Origin: Thermohalobaculum sp963721105
GTDB lineage: Bacteria; Pseudomonadota; Alphaproteobacteria; Rhodobacterales; Rhodobacteraceae
Assembly (NCBI GenBank): GCA_963721105.1
Contig: CAVRHY010000013.1
Location: 59,591-123,590, forward strand
Length of the DNA: 64,000 bases
Reading direction: 5' to 3'
In this document: positions 35,494 to 43,771 of the stretch, one piece after another
How positions within the stretch are numbered: position 1 is the first letter of the stretch
Layout of the letters: every line of letters starts with the position of its first letter
Position numbers and translations under genes: made by a program
Notes under the pieces: generated by a model
Told to the model about the DNA's origin: nothing
The model's database searches: none
Seen by the model: the letters and a program-made list of their open reading frames with translations, nothing else

Positions 35494-35910
35494 ATGGATA
35501 GCGTGATAAGGGACGACATGCCCGACGAATACGAGTGGAGTGACGAGGCCGCGACCTTCGGCGATCGTCTGGCGCTGGCCCGCGAGCATTCCGGAATGGA
35601 CCAGGCGCAACTGGCGCGCCGGATCGGCGTGAAGCTGCAGACCCTGCAGAACTGGGAGACCGACCGCGCCGAGCCGCGCGCCAACAGGCTGCAGATGCTG
35701 GCCGGCCTGCTGAACGTCTCGATCGTCTGGCTGATGACCGGCAGCGGCGCCGGCGCGCCGGTGCCCGGCGACGGCATCGGCGACAACGGCCCGGCCGATC
35801 TGCGCGAGTTCCTGACCGAGCTCCGCGAGATTCGCCGCCTGCAGGGCCGGCTGGCCGAGCGCACGGGCCTGCTCGAAAAGCGGCTGCGCGGCCTCGCTCC
35901 CGCCATCTGA
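35494..35910 (+). CDS. XRE-family helix-turn-helix regulator
   Basis: 138 residues. The HTH_3 domain (about 25-80) shows GDRLALAREHSGMDQAQLARRIGV with the recognition part LQTLQNWETDRAEPRANRLQML, and LLNVSIVWLMTGS after it. The C-terminal 40 residues form a Leu/Arg-rich helix (REFLTELREIRRLQGRLAERTGLLEKRL) likely to give a coiled coil for dimerisation. Start ATG 35494 with GGAAGGA upstream; the longer frame is not protein-like. It is 21 bases before the ROK kinase gene, so it could regulate its own operon. Confidence 0.9.
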   Translation: MDSVIRDDMPDEYEWSDEAATFGDRLALAREHSGMDQAQLARRIGVKLQTLQNWETDRAEPRANRLQMLAGLLNVSIVWLMTGSGAGAPVPGDGIGDNGPADLREFLTELREIRRLQGRLAERTGLLEKRLRGLAPAI

Positions 35911-35931
35911 CGCCGACCCGGGCGGCCCCCC

Positions 35932-36861
35932 GTGACCGAAGCCGGCCCATTGCGCTTCGGCATCGACCTCGGCGGCACCAAGACCGAGATCGTGGCTCTG
36001 GCCGGGGACGAGGTCGTGCTGCGTCGGCGCGCCGCGACGCCGCTGGGCTATGATCCGCTGCTGGACGCCATCACCGCCCTGGTGGCCGAGGCCGAGCGCA
36101 CGCTCGGCGTGCGCGCCGCGGCCGTTGGCGTCGGCACGCCGGGCTCGCTCTCGCCCGCGACCGGCCTGATCCGTAACGCCAACTCGACCCAGTTGAACGG
36201 CCGGCCGCTCGACCGCGACCTCGCGTCCCGGCTGGGCCGGCCGGTCCGGCTGGCGAACGACGCCGACTGCTTTGCGCTGGCCGAGGCGCGGGCCGGCGCC
36301 GCGCGCGGGGCGGGCGTTGTCTTCGGCGTCATCCTCGGCACCGGGGTCGGCGGTGGCATCGTCATCGGTGGCCGGCCGCTCTCCGGGCCGACCGGCATTG
36401 CCGGCGAGTGGGGCCATAACCCGCTGCCGAGCCCGACCCCCGACGAGACGCCCGGCCCCGCCTGCTGGTGCGGCCGAAATGGGTGCATCGAGGCGTGGTG
36501 CTCGGGCCCGGGGCTCTCCGCCGACCACGCCCGGCGCACCGGCGAGGCGATGGACGCCGAGCAGATCGTCGCCCGCGCCGCCGCCGGCGAAAGCGCGGCG
36601 CTGGCGACCGCGGCGCGCCATCTGGACAGGCTGGGCCGGTCGATGGCCGGCGTCGTCAACATCCTCGACCCGGACGTCGTGGTGCTGGGCGGCGGGCTGT
36701 CGAACCTGCCCGGGCTCGCCAAGGGCCTGGCCGGGGCGATGCAGCCGCATGTCTTCTCGGACTGCTTCTCGACGTCCGTGCGGCCGAACGCGCTCGGCGA
36801 CAGCGCAGGCGTCATCGGCGCCGCCTGGCTGTGGCGCGCCGACGAGATGGAGGCTGCATGA
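35932..36861 (+). CDS. ROK family sugar kinase (fructokinase-like)
   Basis: 309-residue sugar kinase. The ATP phosphate-1 motif is FGIDLGGTKTE. The ROK signature follows GEWGHNPL (the catalytic Asp is in ANDADCFAL), and the structural zinc motif CWCGRNGCIE is complete. These features match Mak-type fructokinases, but glucose or N-acetylhexosamine kinases look similar. Start is GTG 35932. There is no DNA-binding domain, so it is a kinase and not a ROK repressor. The stop overlaps sdhE (ATGA). Confidence 0.9.
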   Translation: MTEAGPLRFGIDLGGTKTEIVALAGDEVVLRRRAATPLGYDPLLDAITALVAEAERTLGVRAAAVGVGTPGSLSPATGLIRNANSTQLNGRPLDRDLASRLGRPVRLANDADCFALAEARAGAARGAGVVFGVILGTGVGGGIVIGGRPLSGPTGIAGEWGHNPLPSPTPDETPGPACWCGRNGCIEAWCSGPGLSADHARRTGEAMDAEQIVARAAAGESAALATAARHLDRLGRSMAGVVNILDPDVVVLGGGLSNLPGLAKGLAGAMQPHVFSDCFSTSVRPNALGDSAGVIGAAWLWRADEMEAA

Positions 36862-37118
36862 CCGAGACCCGCGAGATCCGCCTGAAACGCCTGCGCATCC
36901 GAAGCTGGCGCCGCGGCACGCGCGAGATGGACCTGATCCTCGGCCCCTATGCCGACGGCCCGCTGGCCGCGCTCGACGAGACGGCGCTCGACGCCTACGA
37001 GGCGCTGCTCGAGGAGACGGACCCCGACCTCTACGCTTGGGTCTCGGGCGCGCTTTCGCCGGCCGATCCCCATCGCCGGACGATCGACCGCATCCGCGCC
37101 TTCCACAGGATCGGCTGA
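36858..37118 (+). CDS. sdhE: SdhE family succinate dehydrogenase assembly factor 2
   Basis: 86-residue five-helix protein that helps attach FAD covalently to SdhA/FrdA. The key surface motif RGxxE is present as RRGTREMDLILGPYA, and the YxxLLEExDPDLYxW core reads YEALLEETDPDLYAWVSG. It overlaps the kinase stop (ATGA), an unusual partner for this factor. The flavoprotein seen elsewhere in this window lacks the FAD-linking histidine, so the client of this SdhE is probably a separate classic succinate dehydrogenase. Confidence 0.92.
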   Translation: MTETREIRLKRLRIRSWRRGTREMDLILGPYADGPLAALDETALDAYEALLEETDPDLYAWVSGALSPADPHRRTIDRIRAFHRIG

Positions 37119-37192
37119 CATCGGGGCGCCGCCGTCCTAAGGTCTGCGCCGACTCGCGGAGGGTCGGGCAACGGTCGCGACAGGGGAGCGCC

Positions 37193-38083
37193 ATGGCGAA
37201 GATCGGCTTCATCGGGCTTGGCAACATGGGCCTGCCGATGGCCCGCAACCTGCTGGAGAAGGGCCATGCCGTCACCGGCTTCGACCTGATGGACGAGGCG
37301 CTGGAGGCGCTGGCCGAGGCAGGCGGCGCGACGGCCGACTCGCCCGCCGCCGCGGCCGCCGGGGCCGAGATCGTCGTCACCGCGCTGCCCGCGGCCCAGC
37401 ACGTCAAGGCTGTCTATCTCGGAGAGGACGGCATCCTGGCGAAAGCCCGCCCCGGCACCGCCTTCATAGACTGCTCGACCATCGACGTCGCCACGGCGCG
37501 CGAAGTGATCGCCGAGGCCGAGGCACGCGGCCAGAAGATGGTCGACAGCCCGATGTCGGGCGGCGTCGGCGGCGCCACCGCGGGCACGCTGACCTTCATG
37601 GTCGGCGGCAGCGACGAGGCCGTGGCCGCCGCGCACCCGGCGCTGGAGGCGATGGGAGCCAACATCCGGCACGCGGGCGGCCCGGGCGCCGGCTCGGCCG
37701 CCAAGATCTGCAACAACATGATGCTGGCGATCCAGATGATCGCCGTCGCCGAGGGCTTCAGCCTGGCCGAAAAGCTGGGGCTGGACGCGCAGAAGCTCTA
37801 CGACATCTCGTCGACCGCGACGGCGCGCTGCTGGTCGTTGAACGACTACTGCCCGGCGCCCGGCCCGGTGCCGGCCGCGCCGTCGAACCGCGATTATAGG
37901 CCGGGCTTCGCCGCCGCGTTGATGCTGAAGGACCTGCGCATCGCGATGGAGGCGGCGCGGAGTTCCGGCGCCGCCACGCCGCTCGGCGCCCACGCCACGC
38001 AGATCTACACGATGATGGACCTGGCCGGCCAATCGGGGCTGGATTTCTCGGGCGTCATCCGCTTCCTGAACGGAGTTCGCTGA
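37193..38083 (+). CDS. 3-hydroxyisobutyrate/beta-hydroxyacid dehydrogenase
   Basis: 296-residue NAD(P)-dependent dehydrogenase. N-terminal Rossmann motif IGFIGLGNMGLPMARNL; substrate motif DSPMSGGVGGATAGTLTFMVGG; catalytic Lys in AAKICNNMMLAI; C-terminal KDLRIAMEAA. These fit 3-hydroxyisobutyrate dehydrogenase of valine breakdown (mmsB), though no mmsA or other valine genes are adjacent, so another 3-hydroxyacid is possible. GGGGAG precedes ATG 37193. Confidence 0.92.
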   Translation: MAKIGFIGLGNMGLPMARNLLEKGHAVTGFDLMDEALEALAEAGGATADSPAAAAAGAEIVVTALPAAQHVKAVYLGEDGILAKARPGTAFIDCSTIDVATAREVIAEAEARGQKMVDSPMSGGVGGATAGTLTFMVGGSDEAVAAAHPALEAMGANIRHAGGPGAGSAAKICNNMMLAIQMIAVAEGFSLAEKLGLDAQKLYDISSTATARCWSLNDYCPAPGPVPAAPSNRDYRPGFAAALMLKDLRIAMEAARSSGAATPLGAHATQIYTMMDLAGQSGLDFSGVIRFLNGVR

Positions 38084-38097
38084 AACCGCTGGCGAAT

Positions 38098-38115
38098 GCG
38101 CGAAAATTTTCGCGC
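38098..38115. promoter_or_regulatory. perfect 18-bp palindrome upstream of the LdtR-type regulator
   Basis: GCGCGAAAATTTTCGCGC, 65 bases before the regulator's ATG. It has no loop, so it looks like a dimer-binding operator rather than a terminator, probably for autoregulation. A near match (GCGGAATTTTTCGC, 12 of 14 to the core) lies at 44700-44713 before the DUF4167 gene. Confidence 0.55.
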
Positions 38116-38180
38116 TATTAACCAAGCGTTTCCGATTTGTCCCGCATGTTCCCATGGAGAGAGAACATTGGGAGAACGCC

Positions 38181-38690
38181 ATGAACATGACCGCAGCCGT
38201 GGCCCCGTCCTATGACGACGAAGGCGGGCTCGAACTCTATTCGGGCTATCTCGAGACGCTGGCACTGATCGAGCGACTGCACCGGCTGCTTCTCGACGTC
38301 ATCAAGGACGAGTTCGACCGGGTCGGCCATCTCGAGATCAATCCGGTGCAGGCGCTGCTGCTCTTCAACATCGGCACCAAGGTCGTGACCGCAGGCGAGC
38401 TGAAGAACCGCGGCTACTACCAGGGCTCGAACGTCTCGTACAACCTCAAGAAGCTGGTCGAGCTCGGATATATCGATCACCAGCGCTGCGAGGTCGACCG
38501 CCGCGCGGTGCGCGTCAAGCTGACCGAGAAGGGCATGCAGGTGCATCGTCTCGTCGCCTCGCTGTTCCAGCGTCACGCCGAGGAGCTGGGCGGCTCGGAC
38601 CGCCTGCGCACACGCGGCATCGAGGGCATGAACAAGGACCTGCGTTCGGTCGAGCGCTACTGGACCGAAGAGGTCCGGCAGATCTACTGA
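38181..38690 (+). CDS. ldtR: MarR-family regulator, LdtR type
   Basis: 169-residue winged-helix regulator. The body is very like the LdtR group of alphaproteobacteria: SGYLETLALIERLHRLLLDVIKDEF, LEINPVQALLLFNIG, ELKNRGYYQGSNVSYNLKKLVELGYI and DRRAVRVKLTEKG. LdtR controls L,D-transpeptidase and cell-wall/osmotic genes in related bacteria. ATG 38181 (MNMTAAVAPSYDDEGG) is preferred over 38154 because GGGAGAACG lies just before it. The upstream palindrome suggests autoregulation. No transpeptidase gene is adjacent. Confidence 0.88.
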   Translation: MNMTAAVAPSYDDEGGLELYSGYLETLALIERLHRLLLDVIKDEFDRVGHLEINPVQALLLFNIGTKVVTAGELKNRGYYQGSNVSYNLKKLVELGYIDHQRCEVDRRAVRVKLTEKGMQVHRLVASLFQRHAEELGGSDRLRTRGIEGMNKDLRSVERYWTEEVRQIY

Positions 38691-39169
38691 GCGGCAGGGT
38701 GCAATGAGACGCCTGATCTCCGTCCGGCCACACTTTCGCCGCCCGGGCGAGGGACGTGTGCATGACCGGGCGCAGGCGGCAATCGGCCTCGGGCGCTCGG
38801 GGCTGGCGGTGCGACGCAGGGGGGCAGCGACTCGGGCCGCAACTCCCCGGCCGCAGTTCGGGCCGCCACGTCAACGGGCGGCGCTCGAGCAGAGCCGCTG
38901 TCGGGGCGCGGGCGACGACCGCCGGCCATACAACCACGGGGCAAGGGCTTCCGTGGCCCGCAACCATCGGTCGACGCGCAGGATGGCGCGTCCGCCGGAA
39001 CCGCCGACTGCGCCAGAGCCCGTAGAGTCCTGACGCGAACCGAAGTTATCGCGACCGCACAGGGGTAATTGCATTGAAAAACACATCCGACTGCGCGATA
39101 GTCAGAAAAAGCCGGCCGGCAGAACGGCCGCGAGGGGTTGACGGCTAAGTCAGAGCAGGAGCCACCCGA
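38691..39169. other. 479-base gap with no supported gene
   Basis: Contains a 109-codon open frame (38704-39033) that is Arg-rich, has no ribosome site and resembles no protein. The last 100 bases are AT-richer and hold the candidate promoter of the RodZ-like gene. Confidence 0.45.
39074..39102 (+). promoter_or_regulatory. candidate promoter for the RodZ-like/ispG unit
   Basis: TTGAAA (39074-39079), 17 bases, GATAGT (39097-39102), 67 bases before ATG 39170. Lies in the locally AT-rich end of the gap. Confidence 0.4.
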
Positions 39170-40456
39170 ATGGAACTTCGGGGTTTTGACTCGTATCCGA
39201 TCACGCTCGGCGACGAGATGCGTGGCGAGCGTGCCTCGATCGGCAAGTCGATCGAGGACGCGGAGCGTGACCTGCGCATAAAGCGGCGCATGCTCGTCGC
39301 CATCGAGAGCTGCGATCTCGAGGGGTTTCCGAACCGCAGTGTGGTCGCCGGCTATGTGCGATCCTATGCCCGCTATCTCGGCATGGACGCCGAGGACTGC
39401 TATCAGCGCTTCTGCGCCGAATCCGGCTACCGTTCGCCAGTGACGATGATGCTGGCGGAATCCGGGGCCGGCGGCGCGTCCCGCAGCGGGCTGCCGCTGC
39501 TGCCTGGCCGCTCGGCCGGGCCCGACATCGCCTTCTCGCGGTTCGCCGCGCCGCCGGCGCGCAGCCGGTTCAGGGCGCCGGTCTCGCTGGGCGCCGTCAC
39601 CTCGACGGCAGCCCTGCTGGCGCTGATGGCGGGCCTGTCCTATGGCGGATACGCGCTGTTGCAGGACATCCAGCGCGTCGGTTTCGCCCCGATCCCCGAG
39701 GCTCCCGTCGTCATCGCCGAGGCGCCGCTGATGACGCCGCCCGAGGTCGAGTCCGGCGACGTCGCGCTGCCCGTTGCGCGCGACTACCAGGACGGCGGCA
39801 TCCTCGCGGCGGTGACGCCTGCCCCCTTGCAGCCGATCGAGGCGCTGCGCCGCGACGGCCCGATCTCGGCAATCGACCCGCGAACTGCCGGCGTCTTTGT
39901 GGCCGACGACGTCGAGCAGCAGGCGACCGGGACCCCCCGCATCGACTCGGCCGACGACGCAATCCTCGCGGCCGAAACAGGCCAGCTCGGCGATCGCTCC
40001 GGCCCGTCATCGACCCCGGCCGGATTTACGACTGCCGCCCGGTTTGCCGCCGCGACCGGCATGCGCCCGGAGGCTGGCGTGGACATAGGAACAGCAGGCG
40101 CCGTGGCGGGGATGGCGCAGGGAATCGCGCTGCACGCTTCCGAGGACGCCTGGATCCGCGTGCGCGAGCGCGACAATGTCCTTTTCGAGGGCATCCTGGC
40201 CGCCGGCCAGCAGTTCGAGCTGCCGGCGCGTATCGATGCGCCGGTGCTCAAGGCAGGCAATGCCGGCGGCATCTTCGTTTTCGTCGACGGCGTTGCCTAC
40301 GGCCCGCTGGGCCAGCGCGGCCAGATCGCCCGCAACGTCTCGCTGCTCGCCGACGATATCCGCGGATCGGTGCCGCAGGCGGCCTCGCTGAACATCGCCT
40401 CGACGCTGCCGGCCGAGGTCCACCAGCGCGCCGAGGCGACCGCCGCGCGCCAGTAG
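39170..40456 (+). CDS. RodZ-like helix-turn-helix membrane protein with DUF4115 domain
   Basis: 428 residues. A cytosolic HTH_25 domain (residues about 12-90; SIEDAERDLRIKRRMLVAIESCDLEGFPNRS and VAGYVRSYARYLGMD) is followed by one transmembrane helix (about 145-165, TSTAALLALMAGLSYGGYAL), a long Pro/Ala-rich periplasmic linker and a C-terminal DUF4115 domain (GIALHASEDAWIRVRERDN...GPLGQRGQIARNVSL). RodZ links MreB to the cell wall for rod shape. The gene sits directly before ispG, a common alphaproteobacterial pairing. The linker is long and weakly conserved. Confidence 0.88.
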   Translation: MELRGFDSYPITLGDEMRGERASIGKSIEDAERDLRIKRRMLVAIESCDLEGFPNRSVVAGYVRSYARYLGMDAEDCYQRFCAESGYRSPVTMMLAESGAGGASRSGLPLLPGRSAGPDIAFSRFAAPPARSRFRAPVSLGAVTSTAALLALMAGLSYGGYALLQDIQRVGFAPIPEAPVVIAEAPLMTPPEVESGDVALPVARDYQDGGILAAVTPAPLQPIEALRRDGPISAIDPRTAGVFVADDVEQQATGTPRIDSADDAILAAETGQLGDRSGPSSTPAGFTTAARFAAATGMRPEAGVDIGTAGAVAGMAQGIALHASEDAWIRVRERDNVLFEGILAAGQQFELPARIDAPVLKAGNAGGIFVFVDGVAYGPLGQRGQIARNVSLLADDIRGSVPQAASLNIASTLPAEVHQRAEATAARQ

Positions 40457-40596
40457 GCCGGTCCGGTCCGCGCGGCGGCCCCGACGGCAGGCCCCCTCGA
40501 CAGGTCCCTCGCGCGACCCTAAGTCAGGGCGCGTGACCTGCGAGACGGGCGCCAACCCGATCCGGGCGCGACCCGAATGCGAACCGAAGGCGAGCC

Positions 40597-41724
40597 ATGA
40601 ACCACATTCGCCCCTGGCGGAACATCGACCGCCGCAAGAGCCGCCAGATCCATGTCGGCCCGGTCGCGGTAGGCGGCGACGCGCCGATCAGCGTGCAGAC
40701 GATGACGAACACGCTGACGACCGACGCGAAGGCAACGATCGAGCAGGTCAACCGCTGCGCCGAGGCCGGCGCCGACATCGTCCGCGTCTCGGTGCCCGAC
40801 AAGGAAAGCGCCGTCGCGCTGAAGGAGATCGTGCGCCAGTCGCAGGTGCCGATCGTCGCCGACATCCACTTCCACCACCAGCGCGCCATCGAGGCGGCCG
40901 AGGCCGGCGCCGCCTGCCTGCGCATCAACCCGGGCAACATCGGCTCGGAGCAGCGCGTGCGCGACGTCATTCAGGCCGCCAAGGACCACGGCTGCTCCAT
41001 GCGGATCGGCGTCAACGCCGGCAGCCTGGAGCGCCACCTGCTGGAGAAATACGGCGAGCCCTGCCCGGACGCGATGCTCGAATCCGGCCTCGAGCACATG
41101 AAGATCCTGCAGGACAACGACTTCCACGAGTTCAAGATCAGCGTGAAGGCGTCCGACGTCTTCCTGGCCGCCGCCGCCTACCAGATGCTGGCCGAGGCGA
41201 CCGACGCGCCGATCCACCTCGGCATCACCGAGGCGGGCGGCAAGACGACGGGCACGATCAAGTCGGCCATCGGCCTCGGCCAGCTGCTGTGGATGGGCAT
41301 CGGCGACACGCTGCGCGTCTCGCTGTCGGCCGACCCGGTCGAGGAGGTGAAGGTCGGCTTCGAGATCCTCAAGGCGCTGGGCCTGCGCCACCGCGGCGTG
41401 AACATCATCTCGTGCCCGTCCTGCGCCCGCCAGGGCTTCGACGTCATCAAGACGGTGGCGATCCTGGAAGAGCGTCTGGAGCACATCAAGACGCCGATGT
41501 CGCTGTCGATCATCGGCTGCGTCGTCAACGGCCCGGGCGAGGCGCTGATGACCGATGTCGGCTTCACCGGCGGCGGCGCCGGGCGCGGCATGGTCTACCT
41601 GGCCGGCAAGAAGAGCCACGCCATGACCAACGACCAGATGATCGAGCACATCGTCGAGCAGGTCGAGCAAAAGGCCGCCGAACTGGACGCGGAGCAGGGC
41701 GCGGCGGTCCAGGCCGCCGAATGA
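40597..41724 (+). CDS. ispG: (E)-4-hydroxy-3-methylbut-2-enyl-diphosphate synthase
   Basis: 375-residue [4Fe-4S] enzyme of the MEP isoprenoid pathway, reducing MEcPP to HMBPP. The N-terminal TIM barrel begins RRKSRQIHVGPVAVGGDAPISVQTMTN. The cluster ligands are Cys273 and Cys276 (CPSCARQG), Cys308 and Glu315 (GCVVNGPGEA). The C-terminal tail (about 20 residues, Glu/Ala/Gln) is a little long. The stop overlaps the DUF1499 gene start (ATGA). Confidence 0.97.
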   Translation: MNHIRPWRNIDRRKSRQIHVGPVAVGGDAPISVQTMTNTLTTDAKATIEQVNRCAEAGADIVRVSVPDKESAVALKEIVRQSQVPIVADIHFHHQRAIEAAEAGAACLRINPGNIGSEQRVRDVIQAAKDHGCSMRIGVNAGSLERHLLEKYGEPCPDAMLESGLEHMKILQDNDFHEFKISVKASDVFLAAAAYQMLAEATDAPIHLGITEAGGKTTGTIKSAIGLGQLLWMGIGDTLRVSLSADPVEEVKVGFEILKALGLRHRGVNIISCPSCARQGFDVIKTVAILEERLEHIKTPMSLSIIGCVVNGPGEALMTDVGFTGGGAGRGMVYLAGKKSHAMTNDQMIEHIVEQVEQKAAELDAEQGAAVQAAE

Positions 41725-42203
41725 GGCGCCTGGCGGCGGGGGGCCTCGCCGTCCTCGCTGCCGGGCTGGTCATGACGGCCGTGGCGATGCGGGTCGTGCC
41801 CGACGATCCCGCCGACTGGCATGCCGATCCCCTTACCGCCGCGCGCACAGGCGAGCCGAACGATTATCTCGTGGCGCCCGAGGGCGCGACACGGGCGGCG
41901 CCCGACCGGATCGCCGCGACCTCGCCCCTGACCCCGGCCGCGCTGATGGCGCGCTTCGACGCGGTGGCGCTGGGGGCGCCGCGAACGCGGCGGATCGCCG
42001 GCGCGCCGGGCGAGGCGTGGGCGACCTACGTGCAGCGGACGCGGGTCTTCGGCTTCCCCGACTACATCTCGGTGCGCGCCGTCGAGGTGCCGGGCGGCTC
42101 GGCGCTGGCGGTCTGGTCGCGCTCGCGCTTCGGCCGCGGCGACCTAGGCGTCAACCGCGCCCGGGTCGAGAATTGGCTGGGGCGGCTGGACGAGGGACAG
42201 TGA
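41721..42203 (+). CDS. DUF1499 family protein
   Basis: 160-residue protein with an N-terminal hydrophobic helix (GGLAVLAAGLVMTAVAMRVV), so probably membrane-anchored with the rest outside the cytoplasm. The family ending is clear: FGFPDYISVRAVEVPGGSALAVWSRSRFGRGDLGVNRARVENWLGRL. Function unknown. Start ATG 41721 overlaps the ispG stop, so it is translated after ispG. Confidence 0.82.
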   Translation: MRRLAAGGLAVLAAGLVMTAVAMRVVPDDPADWHADPLTAARTGEPNDYLVAPEGATRAAPDRIAATSPLTPAALMARFDAVALGAPRTRRIAGAPGEAWATYVQRTRVFGFPDYISVRAVEVPGGSALAVWSRSRFGRGDLGVNRARVENWLGRLDEGQ

Positions 42204-42229
42204 TGCCTATCCCCGCGATACCGCGATCA

Positions 42230-42243
42230 TCTCACGCGTGAGA
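42230..42243. repeat. perfect 14-bp palindrome between converging genes
   Basis: TCTCACGCGTGAGA, 27 bases after the DUF1499 stop. A less perfect inverted repeat follows at about 42276-42303. Together they may end transcription or bind a protein; nothing decides between these. Confidence 0.35.
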
Positions 42244-42322
42244 CCATCGCAATGCCATGATTTATCACGATTTTTGTTCGAACGGCTTCTGAAGCGTTCC
42301 GAATGCCTGCCAAGCTGGCCGG

Positions 42323-42616
42323 TCAGACGCTGGGACAGCCTTCCTGCAGGCGGCGCCAGGTCGGGCTGTTCAGCGACATGTCGCATTGCGCCAGCACGGC
42401 CTGCGAGCCGATCTGGAGGCAGGTCTTCTCGCCCATCTCGATGCGCTTGCCCTTGCTGTCGGTGCAGTAGCAGTCGGGATAGCGGAAGCCGTGCGCCGGC
42501 GGCACCGGGTTGTAGCCGCCGCCCTCGCGCTCGACAGGCTGAGGTATCTGGCCCGCGACCGCGAGCGCGGGCGTGGCCAGCGCCAAGGCGACGAGGCATG
42601 GCATGAGCCGTCTCAT
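42323..42616 (-). CDS. small secreted cysteine-containing protein (97 aa)
   Basis: Begins with a typical cleavable signal peptide (MRRLMPCLVALALATPALAVAG), so it is periplasmic. The mature part has five cysteines (DCYCTD, KTCLQIG, QCDMS, GCPSV) that could form disulfides, and the middle motif FRYPDCYCTDSKGKRIEMGE recalls small conserved alphaproteobacterial periplasmic proteins. I do not know the function. It is transcribed alone, convergent with the DUF1499 gene and divergent from prfA. Confidence 0.8.
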   Translation of the reverse strand: MRRLMPCLVALALATPALAVAGQIPQPVEREGGGYNPVPPAHGFRYPDCYCTDSKGKRIEMGEKTCLQIGSQAVLAQCDMSLNSPTWRRLQEGCPSV

Positions 42617-42718
42617 GGCCCCAAGCTACACGCGCCCGGGCCGAATCACAACGCGACTGGCGGGCGGTCTCCACGGGCCGTCTTGACGGGGGCAGGGCCG
42701 CGATGCAGAGGGGGCGCC

Positions 42719-43771
42719 ATGATCCCGACCGGCCGGATGCAGGACATTCTCGACCGCTTCGCGTTCGTCGAGGCGAAGATGAACGTCGTCTCCGACCCGG
42801 GCGAGATCGCCCGGCTCGGCCGCGAATATGCCGGGCTGCGCGAGGTCGTCGGCACGCTCCGCGCCTGGCAGAAGGTCGAGGCCGAACTGCGCGCGGCCGA
42901 GGAGATGCGCGACGATCCCGAAATGCGGGCGCTGGCCGAGGAGGAGATCGCGCGGCTGGAGGACGAGCTGCCGGCGCTGGAGGAGGCCGTCCGCATCGCG
43001 CTCTTGCCCAGGGACGCCGCCGACGACCGGCCGGCGATCCTGGAAATCCGCCCCGGCACCGGTGGCGACGAAGCGGCGCTGTTCGCCGGCGACCTGTTCC
43101 GCATGTACGCCCGCTTTGCCGAGGCGCAGGGCTGGAAGGTCGAGATCCTGCACGAGACCGCGGGCGAGCTGGGCGGCTGGCGCGAGATCGTCGCGGCGAT
43201 CCGCGGCGCGGGCGTCTTTGCGAAGCTCAAGTTCGAGAGCGGCGTCCACCGCGTCCAGCGCGTGCCCGAGACCGAGAGCCAGGGCCGCATCCACACCTCG
43301 GCGGCCACCGTCGCGGTGCTGCCCGAGGCCGAGGCCATCGACATCGACATTCCCGCCGCCGACATCCGCATCGACACGATGCGCGCCTCCGGCGCCGGCG
43401 GGCAGCACGTCAACACGACCGACTCGGCGGTCCGGATCACGCACCTGCCGACGGGGATCGTCGTCACAAGTTCGGAGAAGTCGCAGCACCAGAACCGCGC
43501 GGCGGCGATGGCGGTGCTGCGCGCGCGGCTGTTCGACATGAAGCGGCGCGAGGCAGACGAGGCGCGCGCGGCCGAGCGCAAGGGCCAGGTCGGCTCGGGA
43601 GACCGCTCGGAGCGTATCCGCACCTACAACTTCCCGCAGGGACGCGTGACGGACCACCGGATCGGCCTGACGCTCTACAAGCTCGACCAGGTGATGCAGG
43701 GCGATCTGGGCGAGATCGTCGATGCGCTGGTCGCCGCCGACCAGGCGGCGCGGCTGGCCGAAATGGCGTGA
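42719..43771 (+). CDS. prfA: peptide chain release factor 1
   Basis: 350-residue factor reading UAA and UAG stop codons. The catalytic GGQ is at residues 227-229 (SGAGGQHVN). Typical family parts are RPGTGGDEAALFAGDLFRMY, KFESGVHRVQRVPETESQGRIHTSAATVAVLPE and RVTDHRIGLTLY. The start at ATG 42719 gives MIPTGRMQDILDRF; ATG 42737 (MQDIL) is also possible. The Gln of GGQ is the target of the PrmC methyltransferase encoded next. GTG of prmC overlaps the stop (GTGA). Confidence 0.96.
   Translation: MIPTGRMQDILDRFAFVEAKMNVVSDPGEIARLGREYAGLREVVGTLRAWQKVEAELRAAEEMRDDPEMRALAEEEIARLEDELPALEEAVRIALLPRDAADDRPAILEIRPGTGGDEAALFAGDLFRMYARFAEAQGWKVEILHETAGELGGWREIVAAIRGAGVFAKLKFESGVHRVQRVPETESQGRIHTSAATVAVLPEAEAIDIDIPAADIRIDTMRASGAGGQHVNTTDSAVRITHLPTGIVVTSSEKSQHQNRAAAMAVLRARLFDMKRREADEARAAERKGQVGSGDRSERIRTYNFPQGRVTDHRIGLTLYKLDQVMQGDLGEIVDALVAADQAARLAEMA

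Noticed and set aside
38111..38135. CtrA-like site (TTAACC then TTTCC) before ldtR
   Set aside because: Only one half fits TTAA-N7-TTAA; the second half is TTTC.
38704..39033. 109-codon frame just after ldtR
   Set aside because: Arg-rich composition, no ribosome site and no resemblance to a protein.
42230..42310. Possible Rho-independent terminator after the DUF1499 gene
   Set aside because: The palindrome has no loop and the nearby inverted repeat has a bulge and no T-run in the right place; kept only as a palindrome.
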